In this document: piece after piece, positions 46,902 to 55,820 of the stretch
Numbering within the stretch: the first letter of the stretch is position 1
Layout: every line of letters begins with the position of its first letter
DNA from: Sphingomonas changnyeongensis
GTDB taxonomy: Bacteria > Pseudomonadota > Alphaproteobacteria > Sphingomonadales > Sphingomonadaceae
NCBI RefSeq assembly: GCF_009913435.1
Contig: NZ_CP047895.1
Span: 2,550,501-2,614,500, forward strand
DNA length: 64,000 nucleotides
Direction: 5' to 3'
Program-made: the position numbers and the translations under genes
Notes under the pieces: generated by a model
What the model was told of the DNA's origin: nothing
What the model saw: the letters and a program-made list of their open reading frames with translations, nothing else
The model's database searches: none

Positions 46902-48089
46902 ATGCACATCCATCCGCTGATTACCGATACTGCCAGCCTAGCCGCGCTGTGCGCCCGCCTGTCGCAGGCCCGTTTCGTCGCGGTCGATACCGAGTTCATG
47001 CGCGAAAACACCTTCTGGCCGGACCTGTGCCTGATCCAGATCGCCGACGAGAATGAGGCCGCGGCGATCGATCCCAAGGCCGAGGGGCTGGACCTGACGC
47101 CGCTGCTCGACCTGCTGGTCGCCAATGAGGATGTGCTCAAGGTGTTTCACGCCGGCGGCCAGGATGTGGAGATCATCCACAATCTGACCGGGCGGACCCC
47201 GCATCCGATCTTCGACACCCAGATCGCGGCCATGGCGCTCGGCCAGGGGGATCAGATCGGCTATGGCAATCTGGTCGACAGCTGGCTGGGCATTCAGCTC
47301 GACAAGGGCGCGCGCTTTACCGACTGGGCGCGCCGCCCGCTCGACCAGCGCCAGATCGACTATGCGATCGGCGACGTGACCCATCTGGTCAGGATTTTCC
47401 CGATGATCCTTGCCAAGCTGGTCAAGAAAGGGCGCGGCGACTGGCTGGACGAGGAAATGGAGCGGCTGGCGGACCCGGCCAACTATGTCAACGAACCCGA
47501 ACTGGCCTGGCTCAGGGTCAAGGTGCCCAGCCGCAAGGCCGATGTGCTCGGCCGGCTGAAGGCTCTCGCCGCCTGGCGCGAGCGCGAGGCGCAGGGCAAG
47601 AATCTGCCGCGCGGCCGCATCGTCAAGGACGAGACGCTGGCCGATCTCGCTGCCCATCCCCCGCGCCAGCAGGCGGACCTGACGCGGGTGCGCGGCCTGT
47701 CGGCCGGCTGGGGCGGCAATGACATTGGCGGGCGGCTGATGAAGGCGCTGGCCGAGGCGCAGCCGCTGCCCGCCGCCGAAATGCCGCGCGACGAACGGCG
47801 GCCGGGGCTGGGCAAGGATGGCAGCCTGGTCGCCGATCTGCTGAAGCTGCTGCTCAAGATCCGGGCGCGCGACATCGATGTCGCCCCCCGGCTGCTCGCG
47901 CGCACCGACGAGCTGGAACTGCTCGCCGCCGGGCGGCGCGACGGGCTGTCGATCCTGACCGGCTGGCGCTTCGATCAATTCGGCAAGGATGCGCTCGATC
48001 TGGTCGAAGGGCGGCTTGCCTTTGCGGTGCGCGGCGGCAAGCTGAGCATGGCCCGCACCGAACAGCCGGCCGGGGAGAATGGCGGATGA
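46902..48089 (+). CDS. rnd: Ribonuclease D
   Basis: A DEDD 3'-5' exonuclease maturing tRNA and other stable RNAs. In 395 residues: VAVDTEFMRE (Asp/Glu), FHAGGQDVEIIHN (Asp), PIFDTQIAAMALG and YAIGDVTHLVRI (Tyr/Asp) form the catalytic set. HRDC-type domains follow from about residue 205 (KADVLGRLKALAAWREREA). The ATG at 46902 is preferred to 46887 as MHIHPLITD fits the family. The stop overlaps the start of the I78 inhibitor gene by 4 nt. Confidence 0.95.
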   Translation: MHIHPLITDTASLAALCARLSQARFVAVDTEFMRENTFWPDLCLIQIADENEAAAIDPKAEGLDLTPLLDLLVANEDVLKVFHAGGQDVEIIHNLTGRTPHPIFDTQIAAMALGQGDQIGYGNLVDSWLGIQLDKGARFTDWARRPLDQRQIDYAIGDVTHLVRIFPMILAKLVKKGRGDWLDEEMERLADPANYVNEPELAWLRVKVPSRKADVLGRLKALAAWREREAQGKNLPRGRIVKDETLADLAAHPPRQQADLTRVRGLSAGWGGNDIGGRLMKALAEAQPLPAAEMPRDERRPGLGKDGSLVADLLKLLLKIRARDIDVAPRLLARTDELELLAAGRRDGLSILTGWRFDQFGKDALDLVEGRLAFAVRGGKLSMARTEQPAGENGG

Positions 48090-48424
48090 GCAAGCGACGC
48101 CCGACCTTTGACCGTTCCGTGCTGGCCGGGGCGATGCTCGGCGCGCTGCTGCTGTCGGGCCTGTCGGCCTGCGGCAAGAAGCCGCGCCCGCCGCGCACCC
48201 CCGCCGCCACCCCGCCCTGGACCGGATGCAGCACCGCCTCGCTTGAGGATTTGGTGGGCCGCGAAGCGTCCGAACCGACGATCGCCGAAGCGCGCAAGCG
48301 CGCCGGGGCGGCGCTCGTCCGGCTGAAACCGCCGGGGGCCATGGTGACGATGGATTACCGGCCCGACCGGCTGAACCTGACCCTCGACGCGCAGAACCGG
48401 ATCACCGCGCTCAACTGCGGCTGA
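48086..48424 (+). CDS. Peptidase inhibitor I78 family lipoprotein
   Basis: A 112-residue protein with a basic start, a hydrophobic core and a lipobox ending LSGLSACG (Cys near residue 29), then a Pro-rich linker. The C-terminal 65 residues fit the I78 (elastase inhibitor-like) pattern: LEDLVGREASEPTI, then GAALVRLKPPGAMVTMDYRP and RLNLTLDAQNRITALNCG, with Cys residues likely paired. A membrane-anchored inhibitor may protect envelope proteins from proteases. It is translationally coupled to rnd by a 4-nt overlap, an unobvious functional pairing. Confidence 0.82.
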   Translation: MSKRRPTFDRSVLAGAMLGALLLSGLSACGKKPRPPRTPAATPPWTGCSTASLEDLVGREASEPTIAEARKRAGAALVRLKPPGAMVTMDYRPDRLNLTLDAQNRITALNCG

Positions 48425-48430
48425 TCCGGC

Positions 48431-48452
48431 GCCCGACTGCCGCCAGTCGGGC
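48431..48452. terminator. Hairpin between convergent I78 inhibitor and ppx genes
   Basis: A perfect 9-bp stem (48431-48439 with 48444-48452) and a CCGC loop lie 6 nt after the inhibitor stop and 20 nt after the ppx stop. It has no T tract on either side, so termination is only possible. Confidence 0.5.
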
Positions 48453-48472
48453 CGCACGGTCAGGGCGCGCGG

Positions 48473-49969
48473 TCAGGCTGCACCCAGGGCCGGTTCCAGC
48501 CCCATCGCCTGGGCCAGCTGGCGGTGCCGTTTTTCGACCGCATCGCCGTAATAATCGCCCATGCCGGGGGCAAAGCGCAGCATCAGCCGCCCGTCCTCGA
48601 CGCCCAGCGACGTCGCGCCCAGGGGTCCGGCGACCCCGCCGCTCAGCCGCTGGCCAAGCCGGATCGCCAGCCCCCATTCGGCGGCGCGGCGCAGATCGGC
48701 GGGGCTGGCCAGCCGGTCAAAACCGGGGATCGGGGCAACGCCGCCGCCAAAGGCGGTGAACAGCGCCTGCCCCATCATCGCCCGGCCGCGCGCATCCACG
48801 CCCACCCAGGCCCCGTGAACGGCGGTTTCAAGCGCGCGTTCGGCGCGGAATTCGGGGTTGGCGCGCCAGCCGACATCGCCGAGCAGGCATGACGCCAGCC
48901 GCAGCCGGGCATCGGCATCGCCCTCGAACACCGGCGCGATCCAGCGGTCGAGCAGATCGCCATGTTCGCGAAACCGGCCCTGCACCTCGGCCTCGGCGCG
49001 GCAGGCGGTGATCAGCGGATCCTGGCCGCGCAGATCGGGATCGAGCAGATCGTAGAGCAGCCCTTCGCGCAGGCCGTAAGCCGAGACGACCAGCTCGCGC
49101 GCGTCGAGCATGTCGACCAGCACGGCCAGCAGCAGCGCCGCCTCGCCCAGCGTCGCGATGCGCCCGCCCGACAGCGACGGGATGGCGCGCAGCCGCGCCC
49201 GGTCCGCCTGGGCGACCGTCTGCACCAGCCGCTCGGCGGCATCGGCAGGCATCCGATATTGGTGGATGATCGGCAGCGGATAGTCGCTGAACGCCATGTC
49301 GACCCGCGCCAGCGCCCGCCATGACCCGCCGACCAGATGCAGCGGCAGGCCGCGCGCACCGGCCAGCCAGGGCGCGCGCGCCAGCTGTTCGGCCACTGCC
49401 CGTTCGACCGCGGCGCGCGGCTTGCCCCGAAGCGCCGCCAGCCGCAGCACGCCAAGCGGAAACGACGCGCAGTCGCCGACGGTGCCGCCCGCCAGCCGGG
49501 TCAGCTCCAGGCTGCCGCCGCCCAGATCGCCGACCAGCCCGTCCGCCCCCGGAATGGCCGACAGCACGCCGAGCGCGGCCGCACGGGCTTCCTCCACACC
49601 CGACAGCAGCTCGACCTCAAGGCCGAGCGCCGCCGCGCGGGCGAGCAGCGCGGTGCCGTTCGACGCATCGCGCACCGCCGCCGTCGCCACGGTGCGCAGC
49701 CGGGTGACGCCCATCGCATCGACGAGCCGGCGGAAGCGCGCCAGCGCCCGCCCCGCCGCCTCCAGCGCATCGGGCGCGATCTGGCCGGTTTCGGCCAGAT
49801 GCTCGCCCAGCCCCGCCGTCACCTTTTCGTTGAACAGGATCGCCGGCACCCGCGCCGGCCCGCCATAGACGACCAGCCGGATCGAGTTGGAACCGATGTC
49901 GATGATCGCCGCGCGCGCGGCCAGCGGTTCGGCCGCCGGCAAGCGCAGCTGCACTGCGGTTGCGCTCAT
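48473..49969 (-). CDS. ppx: Ppx/GppA family exopolyphosphatase
   Basis: Hydrolyses polyphosphate ends or pppGpp. In 498 residues, the actin-like ATPase fold is marked by [43 protein letters not shown] and the phosphate loop [13 protein letters not shown]. The C-terminal HD-like half is helical ([32 protein letters not shown]). It overlaps ppk1 by 4 nt, placing polyphosphate synthesis and breakdown in one transcript. Whether it prefers polyP or pppGpp is unknown. Confidence 0.93.
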   Translation of the reverse strand: MSATAVQLRLPAAEPLAARAAIIDIGSNSIRLVVYGGPARVPAILFNEKVTAGLGEHLAETGQIAPDALEAAGRALARFRRLVDAMGVTRLRTVATAAVRDASNGTALLARAAALGLEVELLSGVEEARAAALGVLSAIPGADGLVGDLGGGSLELTRLAGGTVGDCASFPLGVLRLAALRGKPRAAVERAVAEQLARAPWLAGARGLPLHLVGGSWRALARVDMAFSDYPLPIIHQYRMPADAAERLVQTVAQADRARLRAIPSLSGGRIATLGEAALLLAVLVDMLDARELVVSAYGLREGLLYDLLDPDLRGQDPLITACRAEAEVQGRFREHGDLLDRWIAPVFEGDADARLRLASCLLGDVGWRANPEFRAERALETAVHGAWVGVDARGRAMMGQALFTAFGGGVAPIPGFDRLASPADLRRAAEWGLAIRLGQRLSGGVAGPLGATSLGVEDGRLMLRFAPGMGDYYGDAVEKRHRQLAQAMGLEPALGAA

Positions 49970-52116
49970 GCCCGGCGCCCGACGCTCAGCTTGGGCACCT
50001 GATCGCTGTTGGCGAGCGCCGTGCCGCGCCCCGACAGCGACGGATTGGTCATGAAATAGCGGTGCAGGTTGAACGGCCGCTCGCCCGGCTGGGTGCGGAC
50101 ATAGGCCCCGTCCGCGCCCAGCTCCCAGCTCTGTTCATTGTCGATGAGATTGGCGACCAGCACCTGATCGAGCACCTGATCATGCACCGTCTTGTTGGTG
50201 ATCGGCAGCATATATTCGACGCGGCGGTCAAAGTTGCGCGGCATCCAGTCGGCCGAGGAGATGAACAGCTTTGCCCGGTCATTGGGCAGGTCGCGCCCGC
50301 CCCCGAAGGCGAAGATGCGGCTATGCTCGAGGAACCGGCCGACGACCGATTTGACGCGGATATTGTCCGACAGGCCGGGCACGCCGGGGCGCAGGCAGCA
50401 GATGCCGCGCACGATCAGCTCGATCGCAACGCCCGCCGCGCTCGCCTCGTAGAGCTTCTCGATCATCGCGGGGTCGACGAGCGAGTTCATCTTGGCCCAG
50501 ATGCCCGCCGGGCGGCCGGCACGGGCATGGGCGATCTCCTCGTCGATCAGCGCCGCGATCCGCGCCCTCAGGTCGAGCGGCGACATGGCGAGCAGCTCCA
50601 GCTCGGTCGGCTCGACATAGCCGGTGATATAGTTGAACAGCTGCGCGGCATCGCGCCCGGCACGCGGATCGGCGGTGAAATAGCTGAGATCGGTGTAGAT
50701 GCGCGCCGTCACCGGATGATAATTGCCGGTGCCGAAATGGCAGTAGGTGCGGTAGCCCTCACCCTCGCGGCGGACGACCATCGACACCTTGGCATGGGTC
50801 TTCCACTCGATGAACCCATAGACGACCTGCACGCCCGCCCGCTCCAGCGCCGAGGCCCAGAGCAGGTTCTGCTCCTCGTCGAACCGCGCCTTGAGTTCGA
50901 CCACCGCCGTCACCGACTTGCCCGCCTCGGCCGCCGCGATCAGCGCCTGGATGACCGCCGACTGCTTGCCCGCGCGGTAGAGCGTCTGCTTGATCGCCAC
51001 GACGTCAGGATCGGCCGCCGCCTGCTGCAGGAATGCGAGCACGACGTCGAACGTCTCATAGGGGTGATGGACGACGATGTCCTTGGCGCGGATGGCGGCG
51101 AAACAGTCGCCGCCATATTCGCGGATGCGCTCGGGAAAGCGCGGGCTGAACGGCACCCATTTCAGGTCGGGCCGGTCCTCCTCGACCAAAGCCTCCAGAT
51201 CGCCGATGCCAAGCAGCCCGTCGGCCTCGGTCAGGATCGCATCGGCGGCCAGTTCGCCGCGCACCAGCGTTTCCAGCGCATCGGGCATGCTCGCCTCCAG
51301 CTCCAGCCGGATCACCCGGCCGCGGCGGCGGCGCTTGATGGCGCTGCGGAAATAGCGGACCAGATCCTCCGCTTCCTCCTCCAGCTCGATATCGCTGTCG
51401 CGGATGATGCGGAACCCGCCCGCACCCAGCACCCGGTAGCCCGGAAACAGCAGATCGGTGAAGCAGCGCAGCACCGATTCCATCGCGATATAGCGCGCCG
51501 GCTCGCCCGGAATGCGCACGAACCGCGGCAGCGTCGGCGGCAGCATCACCAGTTCGCGGATCGGTTCCTTGTCCGACAGGCGGACAAGGTCGAAGATCAG
51601 CGTCAGCCCCTTGTTGGGGATGAAGGGAAAGGGATGCGCCGGATCGAGCGCCTGGGGCGTGATGATCGGGAAGATCTGGTTGCGGAAATGCGCCTCCAGC
51701 CAGCCCCGGTCGGCGGGGTTCAGATCATCGCCGCGCACCACGCTGACGCCCGCACCCTGCAGCGCATCGCGCAGGTCCGCCCAGACGCGCTGCTGGCTTG
51801 CCATCAGCGCCTCGGCCCCCTCGGTGACGGCGGCAAGTTGCTGCACCACGGTCAGCCCGTCGAACGCGCGTTCCTCGACGCCCTGCATCTGCTGGCCCTT
51901 GAGGCCGGCGACGCGGACCATGAAAAACTCGTCAAGGTTGGACCCGGAAATCGACAGGAAGCGCAGCCGCTCGAGCAGCGGATGCGCGGGGTTGCACGCT
52001 TCCTCGAGCACCCGGCGGTTGAACGCCAGCCACGACATTTCGCGGTTGAAATAGCGCTGGTCGCCGGCAGGGGCCGTGCGGTCGTCTGCGGGGTCGAGCG
52101 GCCGGGGGCGGGCCAT
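49966..52116 (-). CDS. ppk1: Polyphosphate kinase 1
   Basis: PPK1 makes polyphosphate from ATP through a phospho-His intermediate. The ATG at 52116 gives 716 residues: the N domain ([19 protein letters not shown]), head domain, and two PLD-like C domains. Key segments are [49 protein letters not shown] and the catalytic His block [15 protein letters not shown] with [11 protein letters not shown]. The start overlaps the hdaA stop (TGATG). This hdaA-ppk1-ppx order ties polyphosphate synthesis to a replication regulator. Confidence 0.96.
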   Translation of the reverse strand: MARPRPLDPADDRTAPAGDQRYFNREMSWLAFNRRVLEEACNPAHPLLERLRFLSISGSNLDEFFMVRVAGLKGQQMQGVEERAFDGLTVVQQLAAVTEGAEALMASQQRVWADLRDALQGAGVSVVRGDDLNPADRGWLEAHFRNQIFPIITPQALDPAHPFPFIPNKGLTLIFDLVRLSDKEPIRELVMLPPTLPRFVRIPGEPARYIAMESVLRCFTDLLFPGYRVLGAGGFRIIRDSDIELEEEAEDLVRYFRSAIKRRRRGRVIRLELEASMPDALETLVRGELAADAILTEADGLLGIGDLEALVEEDRPDLKWVPFSPRFPERIREYGGDCFAAIRAKDIVVHHPYETFDVVLAFLQQAAADPDVVAIKQTLYRAGKQSAVIQALIAAAEAGKSVTAVVELKARFDEEQNLLWASALERAGVQVVYGFIEWKTHAKVSMVVRREGEGYRTYCHFGTGNYHPVTARIYTDLSYFTADPRAGRDAAQLFNYITGYVEPTELELLAMSPLDLRARIAALIDEEIAHARAGRPAGIWAKMNSLVDPAMIEKLYEASAAGVAIELIVRGICCLRPGVPGLSDNIRVKSVVGRFLEHSRIFAFGGGRDLPNDRAKLFISSADWMPRNFDRRVEYMLPITNKTVHDQVLDQVLVANLIDNEQSWELGADGAYVRTQPGERPFNLHRYFMTNPSLSGRGTALANSDQVPKLSVGRRA

Positions 52117-52721
52117 CAGAACAAATCCTCCTGCTTGTGACCGAACAGGTCGCGCGCCAGCCTTACCGAAATCCGCACGCGCTTGGCGAGGGCGGCCTCG
52201 TCGAGCAGATCGACCGCACGCAGGATGCCGACATAGCTGCGCTCGATCCGCGCGCCGAGCCAGGGGGCAAGGTCGGGCGGACAGGCCAGCCCGCGCTGGG
52301 CGAGCAGCTTGTCGATCAGCGCGGCGGTCATCGCCTCGTCCGGCTCGTCGATCCGCACAACCGGCGTCGCCGCCAGCCGCGAACGCAGATCGGGCAGGCG
52401 GACGCGCCACGCCGGCGGCGGCTGATCGGCGATGATCAGCAACGGGCGGCGATCGGTCTGAGCGGCGTTCCAGGCATGGAACAGCTCATCCTCCGGCCGG
52501 CGTTCGGCATCGTCGAACAGCCGCCCGCCGCTCGACCGCGCGAACAGCCGGCCAAGCAGGCTGCGCCCCGATTTGCGCGGGCCGACAAGGATCGTCGCCA
52601 TCACCGGCCAGGTGCCCCAGTGATCGAGATGGCGCACCGCCTGGGCGTTCACCTCGGCCACGATGAAGTCTTCCTGCCGCTCCTCGGCCGGCCAGCCCAG
52701 CGGCAGCGCCATCTGGCTCAT
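52116..52721 (-). CDS. hdaA: DnaA regulatory inactivator HdaA
   Basis: HdaA, with the beta clamp, promotes hydrolysis of DnaA-ATP after initiation. The 201-residue AAA+ protein begins with QMALPLGW, a clamp-binding motif at residues 3-10. The ATPase core is DnaA-like with a degenerate Walker A ([15 protein letters not shown]), the Walker B region [10 protein letters not shown], and a C-terminal [17 protein letters not shown]. It overlaps both neighbours by 1-4 nt. DnaA itself is 28 kb away in this window. Confidence 0.93.
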   Translation of the reverse strand: MSQMALPLGWPAEERQEDFIVAEVNAQAVRHLDHWGTWPVMATILVGPRKSGRSLLGRLFARSSGGRLFDDAERRPEDELFHAWNAAQTDRRPLLIIADQPPPAWRVRLPDLRSRLAATPVVRIDEPDEAMTAALIDKLLAQRGLACPPDLAPWLGARIERSYVGILRAVDLLDEAALAKRVRISVRLARDLFGHKQEDLF

Positions 52722-53992
52722 CTGGGGGGCTGCGCCCCGCCGCGCCGGATGCGCAGCGCGCCGGCACCTTCCTGCACCTGCCAGCCGCGCGCGACGAGCG
52801 CGGCGCGCAGCGCGGCCTGATCGCCCTCGAACGTCACCCGCATCACCGACACGCCGCCGAGCGCAAGGCTGGACGTCGCCGCCCCGCGCACGCCCGGCAC
52901 CGCGCGCACCGCTGCCTCGGCCGCGCTGACCGCGGCGGCATCGGGGGTGTCGAACTGGATCGTGACCGCCGTGGCCGCCGGGGGCGGTGCATCGGTCAGC
53001 TGCCCGTCATCGCCCGCCATGTCTACGGGATCATCGACCGTTTCGGGCAGCAGCGCGGCCATGTCGATCGCCAGCCCCGGATCGGGGCTGAGCCGCCCGG
53101 CCTGAAGGGCTGCGGCATAGAGCGCGTCCATCCGCTTCACGCCCTCGTCCATCAGCCGGGGCAGCGCCTCGCTCGATCCGACGCGCAGCACGAAACCGCC
53201 CAGATACTGGCGATCGGGGCCGTGATAGGCGGAAAAGCGCCCGATCACCGGTCCGCCCGGCCATTCGCGCAGCAGCCGCACCTCGGGGATCAGCACATCG
53301 GCCGCGCCATAGCTGTCGAGCAGCAGCCGCCACCAATTGCGCCCGGGCCTCAGGCTCTGCCCGGCATTGAGCACCAGCGGATCGACACCGGTGCCGGTCG
53401 GGCGGACATAATCGACCGGGCTGGATCCGGTGCGGAACCGCGCCCAGGCCTGTTGCCACAGGCTGCGCGCCTCAAGCGCCTGGGCGGTGCCGCCCGACCA
53501 TTCGATCGGCAGCACCAGCATCGGCGCGGACCGCCTCAGCCCGCCCGACGCGCCCAGGATCTGGCCGGTGCGGGCGCGGTCGAACAGCACGCCCAGCCGC
53601 GCGACATAGCGGCGCGGGCCGATCTGTTCATCCTCGACGACGATGCCCGCGACCATCTGGTCAAGCGCCGAATCGGACAGGCTGGGGCCGGGCGTGCCGC
53701 CATGGGTGCGCGCCCACAGCGCCTTCCAGCCGCGCCGCTGCGCCTCGCGCCAGCCGCCCAGCCGCGCCGCATCGGCGTTCGGCCCGGCGACATCGACCTC
53801 GATCCCGCCGACCTCGAAACTCGATGAACTGTCGATCGGCGGCACGCCGCGCTCGCCCTCGATCTGCGCGCGCAGGCCCGCGCCGCCCAGCGTCCAGCCA
53901 AGCGCCGCGAGCGCACAGGCCGCAGCACCCAGCACCGGCACGGCACCGGCCGGCACCGGCGGCAGCAAACGGAAACGGGCAAGCACGGTCAC
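52718..53992 (-). CDS. Exported or membrane protein with C-terminal heavy-metal-associated-like fold
   Basis: About 424 residues with one N-terminal hydrophobic helix ([21 protein letters not shown]). A middle region of unknown fold (residues 40-300, with [18 protein letters not shown] and [15 protein letters not shown]) is followed by a C-terminal betaalpha segment ([39 protein letters not shown]) resembling HMA or ACT-like folds without a CxxC motif. It is upstream of hdaA with a 4-nt overlap. The GTG at 53992 has an AAGGGCGG site; an ATG at 54031 is an alternative. The family is typically seen in this position in sphingomonads; function unknown. Confidence 0.72.
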   Translation of the reverse strand: MTVLARFRLLPPVPAGAVPVLGAAACALAALGWTLGGAGLRAQIEGERGVPPIDSSSSFEVGGIEVDVAGPNADAARLGGWREAQRRGWKALWARTHGGTPGPSLSDSALDQMVAGIVVEDEQIGPRRYVARLGVLFDRARTGQILGASGGLRRSAPMLVLPIEWSGGTAQALEARSLWQQAWARFRTGSSPVDYVRPTGTGVDPLVLNAGQSLRPGRNWWRLLLDSYGAADVLIPEVRLLREWPGGPVIGRFSAYHGPDRQYLGGFVLRVGSSEALPRLMDEGVKRMDALYAAALQAGRLSPDPGLAIDMAALLPETVDDPVDMAGDDGQLTDAPPPAATAVTIQFDTPDAAAVSAAEAAVRAVPGVRGAATSSLALGGVSVMRVTFEGDQAALRAALVARGWQVQEGAGALRIRRGGAQPPR

Positions 53993-54052
53993 GCCGCCCT
54001 TCTGGCGTGTCGGCGGTGGAAATCCAAGCATGTTGTCGCTAGGGCCGGGAAC

Positions 54053-55147
54053 ATGACGGACAACAAGCCCTATACCTATGCCCAGGCCGGCGTTTCGATC
54101 GCGGCGGGCAATGCGCTGGTCAAGGCCATCGCCCCGCTGGCGCGCGCGACGCGGCGGCCCGGTGCCGATGCCGATCTGGGCGGCTTTGGCGGATTTTTCG
54201 ACCTGAAGGCGGCGGGCTATACAGACCCGCTGCTGGTCGCCGCCAATGACGGGGTGGGCACCAAGCTCAAGCTTGCGATCGAGCATGACCGGCATGACGG
54301 GGTGGGCATCGACCTTGTCGCCATGTGCGCCAACGACCTGATCGTGCAGGGCGCGGAGCCTTTGTTCTTCCTCGATTATTATGCGACCGGCCGGCTGGAA
54401 TCAGGCGTCGCCGAACGGGTGATCGCCGGCATTGCCGAGGGGTGCCGCCAGGCGGGCTGCGCGCTGATCGGCGGCGAGACCGCCGAAATGCCGGGCATGT
54501 ATGCGCCGGGCGATTATGATCTGGCCGGTTTCTGCGTCGGCGCGGTCGAGCGCGATGCCGCGCTGACCGGCAACCGGGTGCAGGCGGGCGACCTGATCCT
54601 CGGCATCGCCTCTTCGGGCGTGCATTCGAACGGCTATTCGCTGGTCCGGCGGCTGGCCGCCGACCGGGGGTGGAAGCTCGACCGCCCGGCGCTGTTCGAC
54701 AATGAGGTGCTGCTGATCGATGCGCTGATGGCGCCGACGCGCATCTATGTCCGCGCGCTGCTGCCCGAGGTGCGCGCCGGGCGCATCCATGCCCTTGCCC
54801 ACATCACCGGCGGCGGCCTGCTGGAGAATATTCCCCGCGTCCTGCCCGCCGATCTTCACGCCCGCATCGATGCCGATGCCTGGCCGCAGCCGCGGCTGAT
54901 GGCGTTTCTGCAGGCGCAGGGCGCGATCGAGCCGGCGGAAATGGCGCGCACCTTCAACTGCGGGATCGGCATGGCAGTGATTGTCGCCCCCGACATGGCC
55001 GAACAGGTGACCGCCGCGCTGACCGAAGCGGGCGAGCAGGTGTTCACCATCGGCCGGATCGAGCCGGGCCAGCGCGGCTGCACGGTCACCGGATCGGCCG
55101 AGGCGTGGAGCGCGCGCGAACGCTGGGACGCGGTCCATCTTGGCTGA
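54053..55147 (+). CDS. purM: Phosphoribosylformylglycinamidine cyclo-ligase (AIR synthetase)
   Basis: PurM closes the imidazole ring in purine synthesis. The 364-residue protein has the N-terminal [62 protein letters not shown] and the C-terminal [15 protein letters not shown] with [10 protein letters not shown]. It is divergent from the HMA-like gene with only 21-60 nt between starts. It overlaps purN by 8 nt. Confidence 0.97.
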   Translation: MTDNKPYTYAQAGVSIAAGNALVKAIAPLARATRRPGADADLGGFGGFFDLKAAGYTDPLLVAANDGVGTKLKLAIEHDRHDGVGIDLVAMCANDLIVQGAEPLFFLDYYATGRLESGVAERVIAGIAEGCRQAGCALIGGETAEMPGMYAPGDYDLAGFCVGAVERDAALTGNRVQAGDLILGIASSGVHSNGYSLVRRLAADRGWKLDRPALFDNEVLLIDALMAPTRIYVRALLPEVRAGRIHALAHITGGGLLENIPRVLPADLHARIDADAWPQPRLMAFLQAQGAIEPAEMARTFNCGIGMAVIVAPDMAEQVTAALTEAGEQVFTIGRIEPGQRGCTVTGSAEAWSARERWDAVHLG

Positions 55148-55772
55148 TCCGGCCCGGATGCCCGCCCCCGCTCTCGGCCCCGGCCCCGCTGCCCCCGTCC
55201 CCAAAGCGCGGGTCGGCGTGCTGATCTCCGGCCGGGGATCGAACATGGCGGCTTTGCTCTATGCCTCGCGCCTCGCCGGTGCGGCCTATGAGATCGTGCT
55301 GGTCGCCGCCAATGATCCGGCAGCGCCGGGGCTGGATCTGGCGCGCGCCGAGGGGATTGCGACCTTTGCCCACAGCCATGTCGGCATAAGGCGGGCGGCG
55401 TTCGACGCGCTGATCGACGAACAGCTGCGCGCGGCGGGCGTCGAATATGTCGCGCTTGCCGGCTATATGCGCCTGTTATCGCGCGATTTTGTCGTGAAAT
55501 GGCAGGGCCGGATCATCAACGTCCATCCCTCGCTGCTGCCGCTCTACAAGGGGCTGGACACGCATGAGCGGGCAATCGCCGCCGGCGACCGCGAGGCGGG
55601 CTGCTCGGTCCATATCGTCACGCCCGAACTCGATGATGGGCCGGTGCTCGGCCAGGCGCGGGTGGCGATCCTGCCCGGCGACACGCCCGACAGCCTCGCC
55701 GCCCGGGTGCTGATCGCCGAGCATCAGCTTTATCCGCGCATCCTGAACGCGTTCGTGGCCGGGCAGCGCTGA
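55140..55772 (+). CDS. purN: Phosphoribosylglycinamide formyltransferase
   Basis: PurN transfers a formyl group to GAR in purine synthesis. The TTG at 55140 gives 210 residues with a Pro/Ala-rich leader of about 22 residues, then [16 protein letters not shown], the catalytic [19 protein letters not shown] and [19 protein letters not shown] (catalytic Asp). An internal ATG at residue 7 is an alternative start. It overlaps purM by 8 nt. Confidence 0.96.
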   Translation: MADPARMPAPALGPGPAAPVPKARVGVLISGRGSNMAALLYASRLAGAAYEIVLVAANDPAAPGLDLARAEGIATFAHSHVGIRRAAFDALIDEQLRAAGVEYVALAGYMRLLSRDFVVKWQGRIINVHPSLLPLYKGLDTHERAIAAGDREAGCSVHIVTPELDDGPVLGQARVAILPGDTPDSLAARVLIAEHQLYPRILNAFVAGQR

Positions 55773-55785
55773 CAAGGCGTTCCGT

Positions 55786-55814
55786 CCGGGCGCAGACCTA
55801 AGGCCCGCGCCCGG
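55786..55814. terminator. Weak hairpin between convergent purN and putA
   Basis: An 8-bp GC stem (55786-55793 with 55807-55814) with a 13-nt loop lies in the 48-nt gap between the purN and putA stops. There is no T tract. It is the only candidate for separating the convergent transcripts. Confidence 0.35.
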
Positions 55815-55820
55815 CCCGGA

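Noticed and set aside
54029..54053. Leaderless promoter for purM (GCTAGG near 54038)
   Set aside because: No acceptable -35 box lies at 16-18 nt upstream; the match is too weak to report as a feature.
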